Shown here piece by piece: positions 34,430 to 44,378 of a stretch of 64,000 nt of DNA. The stretch spans positions 1 to 64,000 of the forward strand of contig SSMU01000006.1 of NCBI GenBank assembly GCA_004799545.1, written 5' to 3'. The stretch is from Phenylobacterium sp. (GTDB taxonomy: Bacteria > Pseudomonadota > Alphaproteobacteria > Caulobacterales > Caulobacteraceae). The notes below the pieces were generated by a model. That model ran no database searches. It was given only the letters and a program-made list of their open reading frames with translations, and was not told where the DNA came from. The translations under genes were made by a program, and so were the position numbers. Position 1 is the first letter of the stretch. Each line of letters begins with the position of its first letter.

Positions 34430-35437
34430 TCAGGGCTTGGGCGAGGTCGGCGGCAGGGGCGGTCGCGGCTCGTCGTCCGCCACGCCCATCCGGCGCCGCA
34501 GCTGGTCGATCACCGCCTTCTGCGGCGCATAGGACGTATCCGGGGGGGCCGGGTCCAGAACGTGGGCGGTGAGGAAGCGGAAGCCGTCGCGCAGTCGTCC
34601 GGAGAGCGTCCGCCCGAGGTGGTCGGCGCCATGGACGAGCCGGTACTCATGCGGGATCTGGTGGTCCCAGAGGACCCGGTGCAGGTACTCCACCCCTTCG
34701 TCCAGGTGGAACATGTCCCGGTCGCCCACCTCGATGTAGATCTGCAGGTTGTCGGCCAGGATCTTGGCCCGGTTGTCGATCGCCATGTTGGCCGGATTGG
34801 CGCGCTTCCAGTAGGCGCGGTCCACAGGCTTGCCGAAGATCTCACCGAAGAAGGCGTCGTTGCGCTGGAAGCGGTTGCGCATCTTCACCTCGTCGAAGCT
34901 GAGCGCCGGCTCGATCCCGGCCTCCAGCGCCGCCAGACCGCCGAACATCTCGGGATGGTCGAAACCGAAGCGCAACGCGCCAAGCCCGCCCATGGAGATT
35001 CCGGCCACCACCGTCTTGCTGCGCTCCGGCGATACGCGGTAGCGGCGGCGCACGTCGGGGATCAGCTCGCCCACGATGAAGCTCTCCCATTTCTGCGAGC
35101 CATCGCGGTAGTCCATGTAGAGCGAGCGGTGGGCGTCGGGTGTCACCACCACCACCGGTGGCAGGTCGCCGGCCGTCCAGGCCGCCTCGATCACCGGGCG
35201 CATGCGGGCGAGGAAGCCGTTGTCGCCGTCGCCCCCATGCAGCAGCAGGAGCATGGGCGCCGGCGCCTTGGCCTGGTCATAGCCGGGCGGCAGCAGCACC
35301 GTGTACCTGGCCGGCGAGGGGACCAGCCGGGTGGCGATCTCCACCGTCTCCAGCCTGGAGCCGTCCGCGAGCGCCGCCCGTCCGCCGGCCAGCGCCAGGA
35401 CGAGCGCCGCCGCGACCGCCAGGATCATCCGCCCCAT
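34430..35437 (-). CDS. Secreted esterase (alpha/beta hydrolase, EstD/FrmB-like)
   Basis: The 335-aa product has a signal peptide (MILAVAAALVLALAGGRAAL) and is predicted periplasmic. The core shows VLLPPGYDQ, LLLLHGGDGDN (oxyanion hole), nucleophile elbow AGISMGGLGALRFGF (Ser148), and a histidine in VHGADHLGR. This matches the putative-esterase family (PF00756-like) of S-formylglutathione-hydrolase-fold enzymes; substrate unknown. GGGAGGA 4 nt before the ATG fixes the start. It is divergent from the gene at 35606. Confidence 0.87.
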   Translation of the reverse strand: MGRMILAVAAALVLALAGGRAALADGSRLETVEIATRLVPSPARYTVLLPPGYDQAKAPAPMLLLLHGGDGDNGFLARMRPVIEAAWTAGDLPPVVVVTPDAHRSLYMDYRDGSQKWESFIVGELIPDVRRRYRVSPERSKTVVAGISMGGLGALRFGFDHPEMFGGLAALEAGIEPALSFDEVKMRNRFQRNDAFFGEIFGKPVDRAYWKRANPANMAIDNRAKILADNLQIYIEVGDRDMFHLDEGVEYLHRVLWDHQIPHEYRLVHGADHLGRTLSGRLRDGFRFLTAHVLDPAPPDTSYAPQKAVIDQLRRRMGVADDEPRPPLPPTSPKP

Positions 35438-35605
35438 CGCCGTCCTCCCGTTGTTTTCCGGCACGGTAGCACGCCTGTTTCCCCAACCCTTCTGGGACCT
35501 TGCATAGAGCTTATTCATAGTTGGCCGGTAAGACGGAGGGTCTGAGTTTGTGCCTCGGCCCGGGTCCCAAGAAGCCCGGCCGCCGCGTCGGGATAGGCGA
35601 TTGGG

Positions 35606-36805
35606 ATGAGTGAAGCTTCCGCCGCCGCATCGCACCCCGCCTTCCTGGGCGCGCCGACGCACGCCAACGGCCAGATCCACAAGGCCGCCTCGGCGCTGAT
35701 CGCCGACGAGGGCGTGGTGGTCTTCCGTCTGGCCCGTCTGCGGGACGCGCTGGGCGAGCGCTGGGGCCACAAGAAGCAGCAGGTCTGGGACTTCATCGAC
35801 CGCTTCGCCAAGCGGATCCTCGGCCCCAGCGACGTCTTCATGCGGATCAACGAGATCGAGTACCTGCTGTCCTGCCCGGGACGCGGGGAGGGGGCGGCCC
35901 AGACGGTGGCCTTCCGCATCTCCGAGCAGACCTACAACTTCTTCCTCGGCGACACCGAGAAGCCGCCCGAGCACGAGGTCGTCTCCCTGATGGTCGCCAA
36001 GGACCAGGCGGCGAAGTCGCAGGTGGTCGCCGCCGAGCTGCCGCCGCCGGCGGTCGACGACGCGGCCCGGCGGTTCAAGGGCTACAGCTGGCGCCTGGTG
36101 CCGATCCGCACCATCCGCGGCCGTGAGCTGGAGGTGCGCTGCCGCGGCGTCGAGGTGATCCCGATCACCGGCTCGCCGCAGCCCTGGCTGAAGGTCGAGG
36201 TGCAGATCCGCGACGACATCGTGGGCCAGCTGCTGGACCGCAACGAACGCCTGGGCCTCGACCCCGAGGACCTGCTGCGCATCGACACCATATCGCTGGA
36301 ATACGCCGCGGGCCTGGTCCGCTCACGCCCGCCGCGTCACGCCAAGAGCCCGGTGATGGTCGAGATCTCGATCCGCACCACCTCGCTGCAGACCCGCCAG
36401 CGCCTGCAGGCGCTGATCTCCGGCATCCACCAACGGCTGCGCCAGGAGATCAAGCTGGAGCTCGTCGACATCGGCACCCACATGCCGCCCGGCCGGATCA
36501 GCGAGGCCGTCGGCCTGATGCAGGGCTATGTGGACGAGATCATCCCGCGCACCGCGGGCGGCCTGGCGGACCTCAACTGCCTGATCGACCGCCGCTGGCC
36601 GGGCGTCGCCTTCCTGGGCTCGGAGCTGCGCGAGGGTTTGCGCACGCCGGCCGACATCAAGGCCTTCCGCCAGACCGTGGCCGAGCTGGCCCCCAACCTG
36701 ATCGTCCACGACGAAGGCTTCGGCGGCATGGACCTGTGGCTGCAGATCGGCGCGACCCACATCTCGGGCCACGAGCTGCAGGAGATCTACGTCATTCCGG
36801 ATTGA
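35606..36805 (+). CDS. Possible catalytically dead GGDEF-EAL-like protein
   Basis: A 399-aa soluble protein without a recognised standard domain. Residues 63-110 read like a shrunken GGDEF domain: FIDRFAKRILGPSDVFMRIN then EIEYLLSCPG, where RINEIEYLL occupies the place of RxGGDEFxxLLP, followed by AAQTVAFRISEQ. Residues ~160-395 follow the plan of an EAL domain: SWRLVPIRTIRGRELEV near the start, IKLELVDIG at the LELTE strand, and PNLIVHDEGFGGMDLWLQIG with ISG at the place of 'VIAEGVET...LG...QG'. The GGDEF and EAL catalytic residues are absent. It stands next to receiver-domain genes, consistent with a regulatory role. The fold assignment is mine from motif spacing and needs a profile search. 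Confidence 0.5.
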   Translation: MSEASAAASHPAFLGAPTHANGQIHKAASALIADEGVVVFRLARLRDALGERWGHKKQQVWDFIDRFAKRILGPSDVFMRINEIEYLLSCPGRGEGAAQTVAFRISEQTYNFFLGDTEKPPEHEVVSLMVAKDQAAKSQVVAAELPPPAVDDAARRFKGYSWRLVPIRTIRGRELEVRCRGVEVIPITGSPQPWLKVEVQIRDDIVGQLLDRNERLGLDPEDLLRIDTISLEYAAGLVRSRPPRHAKSPVMVEISIRTTSLQTRQRLQALISGIHQRLRQEIKLELVDIGTHMPPGRISEAVGLMQGYVDEIIPRTAGGLADLNCLIDRRWPGVAFLGSELREGLRTPADIKAFRQTVAELAPNLIVHDEGFGGMDLWLQIGATHISGHELQEIYVIPD

Positions 36806-36840
36806 TGTGGCCGGCCGGACCGGTGACGACGGCGGGTCGC

Positions 36841-37287
36841 TTAGGACCCCGTCTTGCGCACCTTGGCGCGGACCTCGTCCACCACCGCGCGGGCCCGCTC
36901 CAGCTCGGCGGAGATCGCCGCCAGCAGCAGTTCCGGCGTCACCGGCTTGGCGATGTGGCGGTCGGCGCCGGCCTCCTTCGAGGCCGCGACGTGTTCCGAG
37001 AGCGCATTGGCGGTCACCGCCAGCACCGGGGTGCGCCGGCGGTCGGTGGCGATCTCGTGCTTGCGGATTTCGCGGATCGCGGTCAGCCCGTCCATGACCG
37101 GCATCTGCAGGTCCATCAGCACCACGTCGAACTCTTCGGTCTTGAACGCCATCAGCGCCTGCTGCCCGTTCTCCACCGAGACGGCCGCCGCGCTCACCAG
37201 GTCGAGGATGATCTCGATCACCGCGCGATTGGTCGGATGGTCGTCGGCGACCAGCACCCGGAGCGGCCGTTCACTTTGGGCTTTCAT
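36841..37287 (-). CDS. Single-domain response regulator
   Basis: A 148-aa stand-alone receiver: RVLVADDHPTNRAVIEIILD (acidic pocket), VVLMDLQMPVMDGLTAIREI (phospho-acceptor Asp), VTANALSEHV, and HIAKPVTPELL (conserved Lys). A C-terminal helix ERARAVVDEVRAKVRKTG extends past the domain. With no output domain it should act by protein-protein contact, as a phosphotransfer intermediate or CheY/DivK-like signal. It converges on the degenerate GGDEF-EAL-like gene with 35 bp between them. Confidence 0.9.
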   Translation of the reverse strand: MKAQSERPLRVLVADDHPTNRAVIEIILDLVSAAAVSVENGQQALMAFKTEEFDVVLMDLQMPVMDGLTAIREIRKHEIATDRRRTPVLAVTANALSEHVAASKEAGADRHIAKPVTPELLLAAISAELERARAVVDEVRAKVRKTGS

Positions 37288-37506
37288 CAGGTCCAGGTCC
37301 GTCGCAACGCTGTCGGCGCACCGCCGATCGATGACACGCTAGCGGCAACATCTCACCAATCGGTTGCCGAACCGTGACCGCGCGCGCCCATCCGCCTTGC
37401 ACGCACCTGGCCGAGATCGCCCGCCGGCGCGGAACATGGTCACCTGAAATTAATCGGCGACCCCTAAGGCTCGAATTCAACGTAAACAGGGTCTTCACAG
37501 GCCGCC

Positions 37507-38562
37507 ATGCCGAACGAACCCACGCCTCCGCGGCTGCTCGTCGTCGACGACGTCGACGACAACCGAACGATCCTCTCGCGCCGCTTCGGGCGGCTGGGCT
37601 TCGAGGTCATCGAGGCCGAGAGCGGCGAGCGCGCCCTGGAGATGATCAAGGTTCAGTCGTTCGACGTCGTGCTGCTCGACATCATGATGCCGGGTATCGA
37701 CGGCCTGGAGGTGCTGCGCCAGCTGCGTGAGACCTACAGCCAGGACCAGCTGCCGATCATCATGGTCTCGGCCAAGTCGTCCAGCGAGGACGTGGTCGAT
37801 GGCCTGCTGCTCGGCGCCAACGACTACATCACCAAGCCGGTGGACCTGAAGGTCGCCCAGGCCCGGGTCGAGGCCCAGCTGTCCCGCAAGCGGGCCGACG
37901 ACGCCTCCCGCGCCGCCCAGCGCGAGCTGCAGCGCTCGCTGGAGACCCTGCGCGGCGCCCTGGCCTCGCCCGACGCCGTCGTCGACGGCGCGTCCCCGGC
38001 GCTGGGCGCCAAGCTGGAGATGGCCAGCGCCATCTCGCGGCTGTGCGAACGGCCGGGCTTCGAGGACATGATCGGCTTGGTGGACGGCGCCATCGGCCTG
38101 CTGCGCCAGATGTCCTCGACGCTGGAGCCCGAGGCCCCCGGCCAGGCGGCCCGCAGCGACGCCATCCGCATCCTCTCCATCGACGCCGACGCCCAGGACC
38201 GCGAGGTCGTGCGCCAGATGCTGTTCGAGGCGTCCCGCGCCGTCGAGGTCGTCGAGCTGACCGACGTGCCGTCCGACGAGGGCGTGCTGCAGGACCGCCG
38301 CTTCGACCTCTTGATCCTCAGCTGGCGGGCCGACGATCCGCGCAACGCCGCCTTCATCGGCACGCTCCGGGCCCGCGAGGCCAAGGCCGGTGAGCCGCGC
38401 ATGCCGATCGTCGCCCTGTCCGACAACCACGAGCACAGCGCCGCGGCCGTCGCCGCCGGCGCCGACCTCCACCTGGTCAAGCCGCTGACCGCCGCCGGCC
38501 TGTTGAACGCCGTGGTCGGCAGCCTCTCCGAAGCCGCGCCGGGCGCCCGCGCCCGAGCCTAG
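37507..38562 (+). CDS. Response regulator with active and pseudo-receiver domains
   Basis: The 351-aa product has a canonical N-terminal receiver (RLLVVDDVDDNRTILSRRF; phospho-Asp58 in VVLLDIMMPGIDGLEVL; Lys110 in GANDYITKPVD). A charged helix (~115-160) follows, then a second receiver-like domain (219-345: IRILSIDADAQDREVVRQML; FDLLILSWRADDPRN; LHLVKPLTAAGLL). In the second domain the phospho-acceptor position is Ser272, so it should not be phosphorylated although the lysine (K325) remains. PleD has a comparable REC-pseudoREC layout, but there is no GGDEF here. The first receiver closely resembles that of the kinase at 39497. Confidence 0.88.
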   Translation: MPNEPTPPRLLVVDDVDDNRTILSRRFGRLGFEVIEAESGERALEMIKVQSFDVVLLDIMMPGIDGLEVLRQLRETYSQDQLPIIMVSAKSSSEDVVDGLLLGANDYITKPVDLKVAQARVEAQLSRKRADDASRAAQRELQRSLETLRGALASPDAVVDGASPALGAKLEMASAISRLCERPGFEDMIGLVDGAIGLLRQMSSTLEPEAPGQAARSDAIRILSIDADAQDREVVRQMLFEASRAVEVVELTDVPSDEGVLQDRRFDLLILSWRADDPRNAAFIGTLRAREAKAGEPRMPIVALSDNHEHSAAAVAAGADLHLVKPLTAAGLLNAVVGSLSEAAPGARARA

Positions 38563-38590
38563 CGTCATGGGCGCCCGCGCCCGGGCCTAG
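38541..38590 (+). repeat. Short tandem duplication at the end of a response-regulator gene
   Basis: The last 22 bp of the gene, including its TAG stop (38541-38562), are repeated with one mismatch at 38569-38590 after 6 bp. The result is a second copy of the C-terminal codons and stop just outside the frame. Confidence 0.7.
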
Positions 38591-38618
38591 GCCCTACCGC
38601 CGCCTCCGCCCACGAAAA

Positions 38619-38643
38619 AGCCCGGCCGCTTGGCGGCCGGGCT
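38619..38643. terminator. Strong bidirectional terminator
   Basis: AGCCCGGCCGC-TTG-GCGGCCGGGCT is a perfect 11-bp stem. Reading leftward it is followed by TTTTT, making a classical terminator for the OmpW gene; reading rightward CTTCG follows. Confidence 0.85.
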
Positions 38644-38670
38644 CTTCGTGATGGTCGTTCTGGTCGTGGT

Positions 38671-39318
38671 CTAGAAGCGGTGCACCACGCCGAAGCTGTA
38701 GGCTTCCGGGTTCAGCCGCACCTTGCCGACCACCGGGGCGCCGAACAGGAAGCCCGTGGTGGTGGTCTTCAGCCAGGTCTGCTTGGCGTCGAAATAGACG
38801 CCGGTCTTCGGCGTGATCCAGTAGTCGGCGCCGGCCTCGACGGCCTCGCCGAGGTTGTCCTTGGCCTTCAGGTCGGAGACCGCGCCGTCCTTGGTCTTGA
38901 AGATGTGCAGGTAGGCGAGGCCCGCGCCCACATAGGGCTGGAACTTGCCGTCGCGGTTGAACTGGTAGCGGCCGGTCAGCGTCATCGGACCGAACACCGC
39001 CTGGCCCAGGGTGCCGAGCGCGGCCACCGAGCCATCGCCGTGCACGCGGGCGGTGGGCGGCAGGCCGCCGGTGAAGGCGATCGCCACGTTGTTGGTCACG
39101 AAGTAGCCCAGCTGGGCTTCCAGCGTGTAGGTCGGGTTGATCTTGACGTTCGCGCCCGGCACGGGGGCGCCGCCCATCGTGAAGGTCGCGTTCTCGTCCT
39201 GCGTGACCATCGCCGGACCCGCCTTGACGAACCAGCGGTCAGAGTCTTGCGCATGAGCTGCGGTCGCGCCGCAGAGAATACCTGCGGCCAGGACGGCCGT
39301 AAACTTTGTAATAACCAT
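38671..39318 (-). CDS. OmpW-family outer-membrane protein
   Basis: The 215-aa precursor has a signal peptide (TKFTAVLAAGILCGATAAHA) and an 8-strand barrel pattern with alternating strands: RWFVKAGPAMVTQDE, NPTYTLEAQLGYFVTNNVAI, LTGRYQFNRDGKFQPYVGAG, and a C-terminal strand ending in VVHRF, with Phe last as required for BAM recognition. LGY..T.N..... and P.Y.GAGL.Y are OmpW signatures. The ATG at 39318 is preferred over a GTG one codon upstream. OmpW proteins form narrow channels for small hydrophobic molecules. Confidence 0.9.
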   Translation of the reverse strand: MVITKFTAVLAAGILCGATAAHAQDSDRWFVKAGPAMVTQDENATFTMGGAPVPGANVKINPTYTLEAQLGYFVTNNVAIAFTGGLPPTARVHGDGSVAALGTLGQAVFGPMTLTGRYQFNRDGKFQPYVGAGLAYLHIFKTKDGAVSDLKAKDNLGEAVEAGADYWITPKTGVYFDAKQTWLKTTTTGFLFGAPVVGKVRLNPEAYSFGVVHRF

Positions 39319-39496
39319 CACCCGAGTCCCTGTTCGTGTAGTCGTTGGGTGGATGATTAAGCGATAAACCTTAAAAAAGCCTCATGATGAACGGGGTTAT
39401 CGGAGTGTCCCTGGCGATGCTCTACCCGTGCACGGTATATTAAGGCGGAGTAAGTTAAATCATCACGGTTACTATCGGATCGCGGGAAAATTAGGG

Positions 39497-40726
<1,230 letters not shown>

Positions 40727-40735
40727 GGCGGCGCG

Positions 40736-40756
40736 CCATCCCTTACGGATGGTTCT
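40736..40756 (+). terminator. Weak hairpin after the REC-kinase gene
   Basis: CCATCC-CTTAC-GGATGG followed by TTCT, 9 bp after the stop. Confidence 0.45.
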
Positions 40757-40777
40757 AAGTCGCTGCGGATCGGAACG

Positions 40778-40975
40778 TCAGAAGCCGTATCGCCTTGGCT
40801 CCGTAAGGATTGCGTTGGCGATCTCGTCGGCTTGGTGGGCCAGCTCTACTTCGCCCAAGACTTCGATCAGGCGAGCGCGATCACGCTGGCGGGCGGCCTC
40901 ATTGAACGTGTCCAGAAGGCCCGCCGCATAGAGCCGTTCGTTCGTGGTCATTCCTGCGAACTCTGCGTCTGCCAC
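40778..40975 (-). CDS. Small conserved hypothetical protein (MTTNERL family)
   Basis: The 65-aa product contains TTNERLYAAGLLDTFNEAAR, DRARLIEVLGEVEL and ANAILTEPRRYGF. Helical proteins with an 'NERL..AGL...F..A...RD...I..LL..VEL....A...A..IL..P..YGF' pattern are common in Caulobacterales and rhizobia with no assigned role. The GTG at 40975 is chosen because GGAGGA lies 6 nt upstream; the internal ATG at 40951 has a Shine-Dalgarno-like AGGA with no spacing. Confidence 0.75.
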   Translation of the reverse strand: MADAEFAGMTTNERLYAAGLLDTFNEAARQRDRARLIEVLGEVELAHQADEIANAILTEPRRYGF

Positions 40976-41074
40976 GGCCGATCCTCCGCATCAGGCACAG
41001 CTTGGCACGGCTTTGCATTGGTCCGCCATGGTCGGGAGCCGGTGTCGTCGCGTTGCGGCCGCCGCGTCCAACGC

Positions 41075-41104
41075 AAAAAGGGCGGACCGAAGCCCGCCCT
41101 TTCG
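41075..41104 (-). terminator. Rho-independent terminator of the oxoamine-synthase gene
   Basis: On the minus strand AAAGGGCGG and CCGCCCTTT (41077-41085 with 41094-41102) pair perfectly and are followed by TTTTTGCG. It lies 22 bp past the stop of the gene at 41126. Confidence 0.8.
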
Positions 41105-41125
41105 TACGCTTACTGACCTGAACCC

Positions 41126-42469
41126 CTAGGCGGTCTTGCGCAGGGGGGCGTCTTCGCCGGCGGCGTTGAGCCATTCGAACTCGGCGTTGCCGGCCTCGTA
41201 GGCGTCGCGGAGCGCCGCCACCGCGTCGCGGATGTTCTGCGGCGTGTGGTTGGCCATCACCTGCATGCGCAGGCGCGCCTGGCCCTTCGGCACGGCGGGG
41301 AACTCCACCAGGTTCGAGATCAGCCCGGCCTCTGGCAGCCGGCGGGCGACCAGCCGGGCCAGGGCCTCGGCGCCGATCTTGACGCAGACGATGGCCGAGG
41401 GGTCGCCATAGACCTCGAAGCCGCCGGCCGTCAGCTGCTCGCGCAGGCTGAGGATATTGGCCATCAGCTTGCCGCGCAGCTCGGCGCCGTCCTCGGTCTC
41501 GACGATCTCGAAGGCCTTCAGCACGGTCGCCGCCTGCATGGGCGACAGCGCGTTGGAGAAGGTGCAGGGCGGGGAGAAGAACCGCAGGTATTCCTTCACC
41601 TCGCGGTTGCGGCAGGCGACGAAGCCGCCGTTCGAACCGAAGGTCTTGGAGAACGAGCCCATCACCAGGTCGACCTTGCCGGTCATGCCCTGCAGGCCGA
41701 TGTGGCCGCGGCCGTCCGGGCCGAGGTTGCCCAGGTCGTGGGCCACGTCGACCACCAGGGTGGCGCCGAACTCGTGGCAGAGTTCCTGCATCGCCTTGAT
41801 GTCAGGGGTGTCGGAGTCCATGGAGAACAGGCTCTCGGTCACCACCATGACGCCGTTCTGGGTGTCCTTGGCGCGGATCTGCTCCAGCCAGCGGCGGCAC
41901 TCGTCCACCCGGTTGTGGCGGAACAGGTAGATGTTCTTGGTCGCCGCGCTGGCGCCCTCCTGCAGGCAGGTGTGGGCGAGGGCGTCGATCACCACGTGGT
42001 CGGTGGAGCGCACCAGGCCCTTGATCACCCCGAAGCCCGCGGCCCAGCCGGTGGGGAACAGGATCGCCTCGGCCGTGCCCAGGAAGTCGGCGATCTTGCG
42101 CTCCAGCAGCACCGAGTGGCTGGTGTTGCCGATCAGGGCGGCGGAGCCGGCGCTGTGCACGCCGAAGGTCTCGATGACCTCCTGAGCCACCTGCTTGATC
42201 ACCGGGTTGGTGGACAGGCTCAGGTAGTCCTGGCTGCCGAAATTGACGCCCTGGATCATGTTGCCCGCGTCATCGCGCGCCGAGGTGATCGTGGACGGGC
42301 TGTCCTCCGTCGAGCGCGAGAACGGCCACAGGCCATTCTGGCGACGCAGGTTCTGCCATTTGAAGAAACCCTCGATCCGGTCCTGCAGGTCGGGACCCCG
42401 CGGATAGCGGTAGTCGCGCATGCTTCCAGTGAGGGTCGCGGCAGGCACGTGCCTGAACTTGTCTGACAT
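41126..42469 (-). CDS. Alpha-oxoamine synthase, serine palmitoyltransferase-like
   Basis: PLP enzyme of the KBL/SPT/BioF family that condenses an acyl-CoA (or acyl-ACP) with an amino acid. The 447-aa product has NFGSQDYLSLSTNPVIKQVA, GVHSAGSAALIGNTSHSVLL, DALAHTCLQEGASA, VVDVAHDLGNLG (Asp241, His244), and the Schiff-base lysine in GSFSKTFGSNGG (K275). The N-terminal extension of about 60 residues and the sphingolipid-producing nature of Caulobacterales favour serine palmitoyltransferase. However, no other sphingolipid gene is adjacent, so KBL-type or other use remains possible. It is monocistronic. Confidence 0.65.
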   Translation of the reverse strand: MSDKFRHVPAATLTGSMRDYRYPRGPDLQDRIEGFFKWQNLRRQNGLWPFSRSTEDSPSTITSARDDAGNMIQGVNFGSQDYLSLSTNPVIKQVAQEVIETFGVHSAGSAALIGNTSHSVLLERKIADFLGTAEAILFPTGWAAGFGVIKGLVRSTDHVVIDALAHTCLQEGASAATKNIYLFRHNRVDECRRWLEQIRAKDTQNGVMVVTESLFSMDSDTPDIKAMQELCHEFGATLVVDVAHDLGNLGPDGRGHIGLQGMTGKVDLVMGSFSKTFGSNGGFVACRNREVKEYLRFFSPPCTFSNALSPMQAATVLKAFEIVETEDGAELRGKLMANILSLREQLTAGGFEVYGDPSAIVCVKIGAEALARLVARRLPEAGLISNLVEFPAVPKGQARLRMQVMANHTPQNIRDAVAALRDAYEAGNAEFEWLNAAGEDAPLRKTA

Positions 42470-42743
42470 CCTTAAATCCCCACCCAGTTTTTATCTCTTG
42501 GGTTTCAGGGACCTATGTACAGAGTAAGTATTAAAAAATCGGTCTAAGCAACATTTACCGGAGGTTGAAGAGTAAGATTAACGCCGATTTACATATCCCG
42601 AAATGGTTGCAGTGAGATCAGGCGCGGTCGTCAACAAGTGAGCGTTCGGTCTCTGAATGCCGCCACGACGGCCGCCTTGGCTGGTCGTCTTGCCAAGCCG
42701 GTCGAACGCGGGGTTAATATTACGCCCGTCATCCGGAGGTGTC

Positions 42744-44369
42744 ATGAGGCTGCTGTTCATCCTGCTCTTCCTGCTGCCGCTGGCCGGGGCCGCGGCGGCC
42801 CAGCCAGGCCCCGCGCCCGCGCGCCAGATCGCGGAGACCCGGGGCGACGCCCTATTGGCCGGCTTCACGCGCGACAAGCCCGGGCTGGCGGTGCTGGTGG
42901 CGCGCGGCGGCCAGGTGATCTACGAGCGCGACCTGGGTGCGGCGGACCTGGAGCACGCCGCCCCGGTGACGCCCGCGACGCGGTTCCACATCGCCAGCGT
43001 CTCCAAGCAGTTCACCGCCTTCGCCATCCTGCAGCTGGCGCAGGCGGGCAAGGTCGATCTCGACGCCGACATCCGCCGCTACCTGCCCGAGCTGCCCGAC
43101 TACGGGGAGAGGATCACCGTCTCCGACCTCGTCCATCACACCAGCGGCCTGCGCGACCAGTGGGAGCTGGAGATTCTCTCCGGCACGGCCATCGACAGCG
43201 CCATCCGGCACAAGGCCATCCTGGCCATGGCCGCCAGCCAGAAGGGGCTGAACTTCGCGCCCGGGACAGACTTCCGCTACTGCAATACTGGCTACTCGCT
43301 GCTCGCCGAGATCGTCGCGCGCACCTCGGGCGTCTCCTTCAAGCAGTATATGCGCGAGCACGTCTTCGGCCCGCTGGGGATGAACGACACCCTGGTCTAC
43401 GACGACGCCGCCGACCTGCTGCCCAATCGGGCCATGAGCTATTCGGTGGGCCCTGCGGGCGTCGTCCGCCTGGCGCGGCTGAACTACAGCAACTACGGCG
43501 CGACCAGCGTCCACACGACCACCCGCGACCTTCTCAAGTGGTCCCGCGAGCTACTGCACCCGGCGGTGTTCGACCCCGCGCTCGTCCGCGCCGCCGAACA
43601 GCCGGGTCGGCTGAGGGACGGGCGGCCGCTCAACTACGGCTTCGGCATGGCCGTCCTGCCGGTCGGCGGCCATCCCGCCCTCACCCATTCGGGCGCCGAC
43701 GCCGGCTATCGCTCGCTGATCGCCAGCTTCCCGGCCGAGGATGCCACAATCGTCGTCCTGTCGAGCGGCGCGGCCGACGTCGGCAAGATCGGCGACGACC
43801 TTGCCGAGGCCTTCCTCGGCCCGGTCCCGCCGCCGGCGACCGTGGCTGCGGACCCGGCGCGGATCGTCAGGCTCGCCGGCTACTACGTCAATGACTGGAC
43901 GCCGGGGTTCGAGCTCCGCCCCGACAACGGCAAGCTCTACTTCCAGCTGGGCCTGCTGCGCCGCGAAGTGAGCTTCCTGCCGGACGGGCGCTTCTATGTG
44001 TTCAGTCCGCTGGGGACCTACCGGCTGCGGCCGGACGGGACGATCGAGGAACACATCGCGCTGAGCGGCCTGACGGTCCTGCACCGGCCGGCGCAGCGGG
44101 TGACGCCGTCGGCGGCGGAGCTGGCGTCCCTGGCCGGCGCCTATCACAGCGACGAGCTCGACGTGACCTACCGGCTGGCCGTTCGAGGCGCGGCTGTGGT
44201 GCTGTCCAGCCTGCGGTCGGACCCGATCCCCTTCTTCGCCGCCGACGCCGACCACTTCGAGAATCCGCAGGCGCGGCTCACGGTCCTGCGGGACGCCTCA
44301 GGCAAGGTGACGGGCCTGACCATCGCCACCGGCCGCATCAAGGGCCTGGTCTTCGCGAGGACGCCGTAG
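42744..44369 (+). CDS. Secreted beta-lactamase-fold serine hydrolase
   Basis: The 541-aa precursor has a signal peptide (LLFILLFLLPLAGAAAAQ). The class C/AmpC-like serine hydrolase domain (~35-370) shows S85-V-S-K in HIASVSKQFTAFAIL, Y179-C-N in FRYCNTGYSLLAEI, and HSGADAGYRS in place of KTG. A C-terminal lipocalin-like part (~390-541; LAGYYVNDWTPGFEL) resembles domains attached to D-aminopeptidase/esterase members. It is more likely an esterase or peptidase than an antibiotic-resistance enzyme. GGAGG lies 4 nt before the ATG, which decides the start. Confidence 0.87.
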   Translation: MRLLFILLFLLPLAGAAAAQPGPAPARQIAETRGDALLAGFTRDKPGLAVLVARGGQVIYERDLGAADLEHAAPVTPATRFHIASVSKQFTAFAILQLAQAGKVDLDADIRRYLPELPDYGERITVSDLVHHTSGLRDQWELEILSGTAIDSAIRHKAILAMAASQKGLNFAPGTDFRYCNTGYSLLAEIVARTSGVSFKQYMREHVFGPLGMNDTLVYDDAADLLPNRAMSYSVGPAGVVRLARLNYSNYGATSVHTTTRDLLKWSRELLHPAVFDPALVRAAEQPGRLRDGRPLNYGFGMAVLPVGGHPALTHSGADAGYRSLIASFPAEDATIVVLSSGAADVGKIGDDLAEAFLGPVPPPATVAADPARIVRLAGYYVNDWTPGFELRPDNGKLYFQLGLLRREVSFLPDGRFYVFSPLGTYRLRPDGTIEEHIALSGLTVLHRPAQRVTPSAAELASLAGAYHSDELDVTYRLAVRGAAVVLSSLRSDPIPFFAADADHFENPQARLTVLRDASGKVTGLTIATGRIKGLVFARTP

Positions 44370-44378
44370 GCGCCGGCC

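Noticed and set aside
42744..44369. Antibiotic-resistance beta-lactamase
   Set aside because: It has the SxxK and YxN motifs but HSG in place of KTG and a lipocalin-like C-terminal part, more typical of esterases and D-aminopeptidases.
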